Source: Spirochaetaceae bacterium
GTDB taxonomy: Bacteria > Spirochaetota > Spirochaetia > Treponematales > Breznakiellaceae
DNA: 9,393 nucleotides
Direction: 5' to 3'
NCBI GenBank assembly: GCA_031267955.1
Contig: JAIRYB010000060.1
Span: 1-9,393 of the forward strand
Shown: in pieces, positions 6,150 through 9,393 of the stretch
Layout of the letters: each line of letters starts with the position of its first letter
Position numbering within the stretch: the first letter of the stretch is position 1
Translations under genes and position numbers: made by a program
The notes under the pieces: model-generated
The model's database searches: none
What the model was told of the DNA's origin: nothing
What the model saw: the letters and a program-made list of their open reading frames with translations, nothing else

Positions 6150-7436
6150 CTATTTTACCGCCGCAAAACCCGCTTTCAAATCGTCGATGATGTCGTCGAT
6201 GTGCTCGGTGCCGACGGACAGGCGGACGGTATTGGGTTTTATGCCCTGTTCCAGGAGTTCCGCCTCGCTGAGCTGGGAGTGGGTAGTGGAAGCCGGATGT
6301 ATTACCAGGGATTTTACGTCCGCCACATTCGCGAGAAGGGAGAAAAGTTCCAGTTTCTCGGTAAACCGCTTTGCCTGATCCGCGCCGCCCTTTAACTCAA
6401 ATGTAAAGATCGATCCCGCGCCGCTGGGGAAGTACTTTTTGTAAAGCCCGTTGTCGCGGTGATCCGGCAGCGAGGGGTGGTTCACCCGCTCGACCTGGGG
6501 ATGGGAGAGGAGGAAGTCTATCACCTTGAGGGCGTTCTGCACGTGCCGCTCCACGCGGAGGGACAGGGTTTCGAGCCCCTGGAGGAACAGGAATGCGTTG
6601 AACGGGGACAGGGCCGAGCCGGTGTCGCGCAGCAGGGTGGTCCGGGCCTTGATGATATAGGCGATATTCCCCACCGCCTGGGTAAAGACGACCCCGTGAT
6701 AGCTCGGATTCGGCTGGCTCAGGCCCGGAAATTTGCCGCTTGCCGCCCAGTCGAATTTGCCGCCGTCCACGATAACGCCGCCGATGGATGTCCCGTGGCC
6801 GCCGATAAATTTGGTAGCCGAATGGACCACAATGTCCACGCCGTATTCGATAGGCCGCAAAAGGTAGGGGGAAGCGAAGGTATTGTCCACGATTACCGGG
6901 ATGCCGTGCTTGTGGGCAATGGCCACGACCGCCTCAATATCCACTACGGAACTGTTGGGATTTCCCAGGGTTTCAAAGAAGATCGCCTTGGTGTTGGGCT
7001 TTATGGCCTTCTCGAAATTGGCGGGAACGCTCCCGTCTACAAAGGTAGTATCAATCCCCTGATCCTTAAAGGTATTGATAAACAAGTTGTAAGTACCCCC
7101 GTAGATCTGGTTATCCGAAACGATGTGGTCCCCGGAACGCGCGATATTCTGGACTGCGTAGGTGGTCGCGGCTGCGCCGGAAGACACGGCAAGGGCCCCG
7201 ACTCCGCCTTCCAGGGCCGCGATTCTCGCCTCGAACGCGGCCCAGGTGGGATTCATGATCCGGGTGTAGATATTCCCCATCTCAGTCAGGGCGAAGCGAT
7301 CCGCCGCGGACTTGGAAGAGGGAAACACGTAGGAACTTGTCTGGTAGATGGGCACCGCCCTGGCGTCGGTAGCGGGGTCCGGGTTTTCCTGCCCCGCGTG
7401 AATCTGGATAGTCTCAAACCTGTAATTCTTTGCCAT
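6150..7436 (-). CDS. metY: O-acetylhomoserine sulfhydrylase (aminocarboxypropyltransferase)
   Basis: 428 residues, the usual length for this Cys/Met-metabolism PLP enzyme, which makes homocysteine (or methionine) from O-acetylhomoserine and sulfide (or methanethiol) in the cytoplasm. Seen are the N-terminal FETIQIHAGQ (7-16), YTRIMNPT (57-64) binding cofactor and substrate phosphate, SSGAAATTYA (85-94), GNPNSSVVDI (158-167), the PLP-pyridine aspartate in VDNTFASP (183-190), and SATKFIGGHG (206-215) with the Schiff-base lysine K209. The long ETLGNPN/GGHGTSIGG version of these motifs favours MetY over cystathionine gamma-synthase, which is usually shorter. The ATG at 7436 has AAGGAG (7443-7448) six bases upstream. 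An in-frame ATG nine codons earlier lacks a site and adds atypical residues. It is divergent from the DeoR-type gene. Confidence 0.95.
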   Translation of the reverse strand: MAKNYRFETIQIHAGQENPDPATDARAVPIYQTSSYVFPSSKSAADRFALTEMGNIYTRIMNPTWAAFEARIAALEGGVGALAVSSGAAATTYAVQNIARSGDHIVSDNQIYGGTYNLFINTFKDQGIDTTFVDGSVPANFEKAIKPNTKAIFFETLGNPNSSVVDIEAVVAIAHKHGIPVIVDNTFASPYLLRPIEYGVDIVVHSATKFIGGHGTSIGGVIVDGGKFDWAASGKFPGLSQPNPSYHGVVFTQAVGNIAYIIKARTTLLRDTGSALSPFNAFLFLQGLETLSLRVERHVQNALKVIDFLLSHPQVERVNHPSLPDHRDNGLYKKYFPSGAGSIFTFELKGGADQAKRFTEKLELFSLLANVADVKSLVIHPASTTHSQLSEAELLEQGIKPNTVRLSVGTEHIDDIIDDLKAGFAAVK

Positions 7437-7500
7437 AATACGCTCCTTGAAAGCAGGGGACACAGCCCCGGCCGAATAGGTATATAAATTCTATATGATT

Positions 7501-7529
7501 AATATGATATTATAGGCGCTAACTGTCAA
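7501..7529 (-). promoter_or_regulatory. Putative metY promoter
   Basis: On the minus strand a perfect TTGACA (7524-7529) and CATATT (7501-7506) are 17 bases apart. The leader would be about 60 bases and contains a small GGGG/CCCC hairpin (7456-7459 with 7466-7469). It is too short for a SAM-I riboswitch, and I see no SAM-II pattern. A perfect TATAAT also lies nearby on this strand (7509-7514) but lacks a matching -35. Two direct ATATGAT repeats (7494-7500 and 7503-7509) overlap the -10 region and could bind a regulator. Confidence 0.5.
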
Positions 7530-7533
7530 GGGC

Positions 7534-7564
7534 TTTTATAAATTTTTTTAAATATTTTATAAAA
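7534..7564. other. AT-only inverted repeat between the divergent promoters
   Basis: TTTTATAAA (7534-7542) and TTTATAAAA (7556-7564) form a nine-base inverted repeat around a T/A-rich centre, located between the metY and deoR-type promoters. It may act as an UP element, as a flexible or curved segment, or as a site for a nucleoid protein. It is also the sharpest AT island in an otherwise GC-rich window. Confidence 0.45.
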
Positions 7565-7568
7565 CTTC

Positions 7569-7597
7569 TTGCTTTTTTTTTGCTACCGATATATAAT
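7569..7597 (+). promoter_or_regulatory. Promoter of the DeoR-family regulator (and probably E2)
   Basis: TTGCTT (7569-7574) and a perfect TATAAT (7592-7597) are separated by exactly 17 bases, with an AT-rich stretch just upstream. Transcription would start near 7604, giving a leader of about 30 bases to the GTG at 7636. This is the best promoter match in the window. Confidence 0.65.
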
Positions 7598-7607
7598 CAT
7601 AAGCATA

Positions 7608-7622
7608 TCGAAAGTATTTCGA
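7608..7622. promoter_or_regulatory. Candidate operator, perfect inverted repeat
   Basis: TCGAAA-GTA-TTTCGA is a perfect six-base inverted repeat with a three-base centre. It sits just downstream of the -10 box and directly before the AAAAGG ribosome site of the regulator gene. TTTCG-containing half sites are common among DeoR-family regulators, so repression of its own transcript is a reasonable inference. Confidence 0.55.
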
Positions 7623-7635
7623 AAAGGTTGTATAA

Positions 7636-8412
7636 GTGACCCTGGAACTTAGCACCCGGGAGCGGGTGATTATCGACAAACTCTCGGAAGACGGCGCGGT
7701 GTCCGTGGCCAGCCTGGCGAAAGAGCTTGGGTATTCGGAAGTGACTATCCGGGGGGATCTGAAGCTGCTGGAAGAAAAGGGCTGGATAAACCGTACCCGG
7801 GGAGGCGCTGCGCCGGCCCTGCACCGGAGCATTCTGGAACGGCAGCGTATCTTTCCCGAGCGCAAAAACGCCATTGCCCGGGCCGCGGCGGAGCTTGTGA
7901 ACAACGGGGACGTGATCATGATCGAGGCGGGTACCACTACGGCCCTTATCGCCAGATATTTGGCGGGAAAGCGGGATGTCCACATCGTCACCAACTCGAC
8001 CCTGGTATTTTCCTACGGGCGTATGAACCCCAATCTACAGATAACAATGACCGGCGGCGAATTCCGGCGGCCCACGGAGTCGCTTGTGGGGCCTATCGCG
8101 CTGGAAACCATTTCCCGCCTCAATGTGCGGCTCGCCTTTGTGGGGACCGACGGCTTTACTCTGGAACGCGGCATGACCACCCACATCGTGGAGGGGGTGG
8201 AGATTGTCAAGGCCATGCGGGACCATGCCGGAACCACGGTCCTCACCGCGGATTCGAGCAAATACGGCCGTATGGGTTTTGCCAACGTGCTGCCCCTTTC
8301 CGGAGTAGACCTGATCCTCACCGATGAAAACCTGGACGATAACGCCGCCGCGGAACTTGAAGCCGCCGGCATCCTGGTACGCAGGGTCAGGGCGGAGGCG
8401 GTAGCGGTATGA
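7636..8412 (+). CDS. DeoR-family transcriptional regulator
   Basis: 258 residues, standard for the family. The N-terminal winged helix-turn-helix (about 6-58) has the recognition segment SVASLAKELGYSEVTIRGDLKLLEEKGWINRT-like at 23-54. The C-terminal DeoR sensor domain (about 75-235) shows IEAGTTT (96-102), TNSTLV (119-124), TGGEFR (139-144), FVGTDGF (168-174), the GMTT segment (179-182) and the ADSSKYG loop (205-211). This fold resembles sugar-phosphate isomerases and usually binds a phosphorylated sugar or polyol; the ligand here cannot be told from sequence. The start is GTG, with AAAAGG (7622-7627) eight bases upstream. The candidate operator lies just before it, suggesting autoregulation. 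The E2 gene starts 52 bases after the stop, so the two are probably co-transcribed and the dehydrogenase is a likely target. Confidence 0.93.
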   Translation: MTLELSTRERVIIDKLSEDGAVSVASLAKELGYSEVTIRGDLKLLEEKGWINRTRGGAAPALHRSILERQRIFPERKNAIARAAAELVNNGDVIMIEAGTTTALIARYLAGKRDVHIVTNSTLVFSYGRMNPNLQITMTGGEFRRPTESLVGPIALETISRLNVRLAFVGTDGFTLERGMTTHIVEGVEIVKAMRDHAGTTVLTADSSKYGRMGFANVLPLSGVDLILTDENLDDNAAAELEAAGILVRRVRAEAVAV

Positions 8413-8464
8413 TTTTTGCGCAGCGTATTTATAGAAAAGAAGATAAAGAAGATATGGAGGTACT

Positions 8465-9393
8465 ATGGCATTTGTTTTGATCATGCCCCGCCAGGGGAAT
8501 ACGGTGGAATCCTGTATTATCAACGAATGGAAGGTAAACGAAGGGGACACGGTAGAGGCGGATACCCCGGCCTGTATTGTGGAAACCGACAAGGCTGTCT
8601 TCGAGGTCCCGGCCGGGGAAAAGGGCACGGTATTGAAGATAGTCCGGGAAGCCGGGGATGATGTGCCGGTCCTGGAAGCTATCGCGGTTATCGGCGCGGC
8701 GGGCGAGGACTGGCAGGCGGCGCTCGGCACGGCTGCCCCGGCGGGCGGCACGGCGGCGGCAACGGCTGCCCCGGTGGGCGGCACGGCGGTGGCGGCGGTT
8801 CCGGAGGCGGCTGCGGCAAGCGCCGGGACAGCCCCGGAAGCCGCGGCGGGCGGCGTTTCAGGGGGCGGCGGCGCGGCGGTTTCCCCGAGGGCGCGGAATC
8901 TGGCCGCTGGAGAAGGGGTCCCCCTGGGGGGCATTGCCGGAACAGGGCCGGGCGGCAGGATCATCGAGCGGGATAGTGCGGCGGTATTCCGGGCCCGGCC
9001 CGGCCTCAGCGCGGCGGCGAAAGCGGCGGCACAGGCGGGCGGCGCAGTCCCGGCGGCCGGTTCCGGCCTGGGCGGCCGGGTTACGGCGGCGGATATGGCG
9101 GGCGGCGGCGCGGCAACGGCGGCGGCAGGCGCGGCGGTTCCGGCGCCCGGCGCGGCCCCGGCAATTTCCGGCGAAGGGGCAATCACCGACACGCCGATCA
9201 AGGGCGTGCGGAAGATCATCTCGGACCGTATGCTCAACTCGCTCGCGAGCATGGCCCAGTTCACCCTTAACGCCAGCGCCCCGGCCTCGCGTATGCAGGA
9301 ACTGCGGGAACGCATAAAGGCCGCCCCTCCCGAAAGCTTTATCGGCGCGGCGGGGCTTTCCAGGGTAACGGTGAACGATCTTATCCTCTACGC
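8465..9393 (+). CDS. 2-oxo-acid dehydrogenase E2 (dihydrolipoamide acyltransferase), 5' part
   Basis: The reading frame is open from the ATG at 8465 to the window edge (309 codons plus two bases), so the catalytic domain is cut. GGAGG (8456-8460) lies four bases upstream. Residues 1-78 are a lipoyl domain with the lipoylated lysine in ETDKAVFEV (K43). An Ala/Gly-rich linker follows (about 84-138). A peripheral subunit-binding domain at about 139-172 runs from SPRARNLA to GTGPGGRIIERD. A second, weaker segment of the same pattern at about 181-211 runs from LSAAAKAAAQ to GSGLGGRVTAADM. After another linker the acyltransferase domain begins near 240 (PIKGVRKIISDRM). The HxxxD catalytic motif lies beyond the window. 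E2 forms the core that passes acyl groups from E1 to CoA. Pyruvate, acetoin and branched-chain versions cannot be separated without the E1 genes, expected downstream. Linker GC content is extreme and produces long false reading frames on both strands. Confidence 0.92.
   Translation, partial: MAFVLIMPRQGNTVESCIINEWKVNEGDTVEADTPACIVETDKAVFEVPAGEKGTVLKIVREAGDDVPVLEAIAVIGAAGEDWQAALGTAAPAGGTAAATAAPVGGTAVAAVPEAAAASAGTAPEAAAGGVSGGGGAAVSPRARNLAAGEGVPLGGIAGTGPGGRIIERDSAAVFRARPGLSAAAKAAAQAGGAVPAAGSGLGGRVTAADMAGGGAATAAAGAAVPAPGAAPAISGEGAITDTPIKGVRKIISDRMLNSLASMAQFTLNASAPASRMQELRERIKAAPPESFIGAAGLSRVTVNDLILY

Noticed and set aside
6459..7487. Plus-strand open frame antisense to metY
   Set aside because: Mirror of a conserved PLP enzyme in GC-rich DNA, with no motif or ribosome site of its own.
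7437..7500. SAM riboswitch in the metY leader
   Set aside because: The leader is only about 60 bases with one four-base-pair hairpin, too short and simple for SAM-I, and no SAM-II core was seen.
8035..9315. Long minus-strand open frame of 426 residues opposite the regulator and E2
   Set aside because: It is Ala/Pro-rich from reading GC-rich codons in reverse. The opposite strand encodes clear DeoR sensor motifs and E2 domains, and no family is recognisable in this frame.
8658..9317. Plus-strand open frame of 219 residues overlapping E2
   Set aside because: It is an Arg/Ala-rich out-of-frame reading of the E2 linker, while the true frame carries lipoyl and subunit-binding motifs and a good ribosome site.

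Overview
The window reads as a chromosomal segment of a GC-rich bacterium, most likely a spirochaete of the Treponema type. The placement is an inference, resting mainly on the CHASE2/degenerate-cyclase membrane protein and the general gene mix; no marker gene here proves it. Seven protein genes are supported. Five are complete housekeeping or regulatory genes of known families, one is a large, poorly characterised membrane protein, and one is cut by the right edge. I see no tRNA, rRNA, CRISPR array, transposase or phage gene.

Left part (1-3060): a large minus-strand gene (267-2762) encodes a CHASE2-like membrane sensor ending in a degenerate class III adenylate/guanylate cyclase fold. Two copies of an intergenic element of about 115-130 bases (about 4-118 and 2931-3059) flank it in the same orientation. 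Each copy has two long hairpins joined by a conserved unpaired linker and ends in a conserved tail. The stems differ in sequence between copies but stay paired, so structure is conserved over sequence. This is the least explained signal in the window.

Middle part (3055-5917): minus-strand galE (UDP-glucose 4-epimerase, TTG start) is divergent from a plus-strand, membrane-anchored lytic transglycosylase. That gene converges on a minus-strand deoD-type purine nucleoside phosphorylase. These are single genes of central sugar-nucleotide, cell-wall and nucleoside-salvage metabolism, and the layout does not suggest one shared pathway.

Right part (6150-9393): a minus-strand metY-type O-acetylhomoserine sulfhydrylase is divergent from a plus-strand DeoR-family regulator across an AT-rich region with recognisable promoters on both strands. 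A perfect inverted repeat, TCGAAA-GTA-TTTCGA, between the regulator's -10 box and its GTG start is a candidate autoregulatory operator. The regulator is followed after 52 bases by the first 309 codons of a 2-oxo-acid dehydrogenase E2 subunit. Its lipoyl domain is followed by an extremely Ala/Gly-rich linker with two tandem subunit-binding-like segments. Regulator and E2 are probably one transcript, which would place the dehydrogenase complex under sugar-phosphate-type control (inference).
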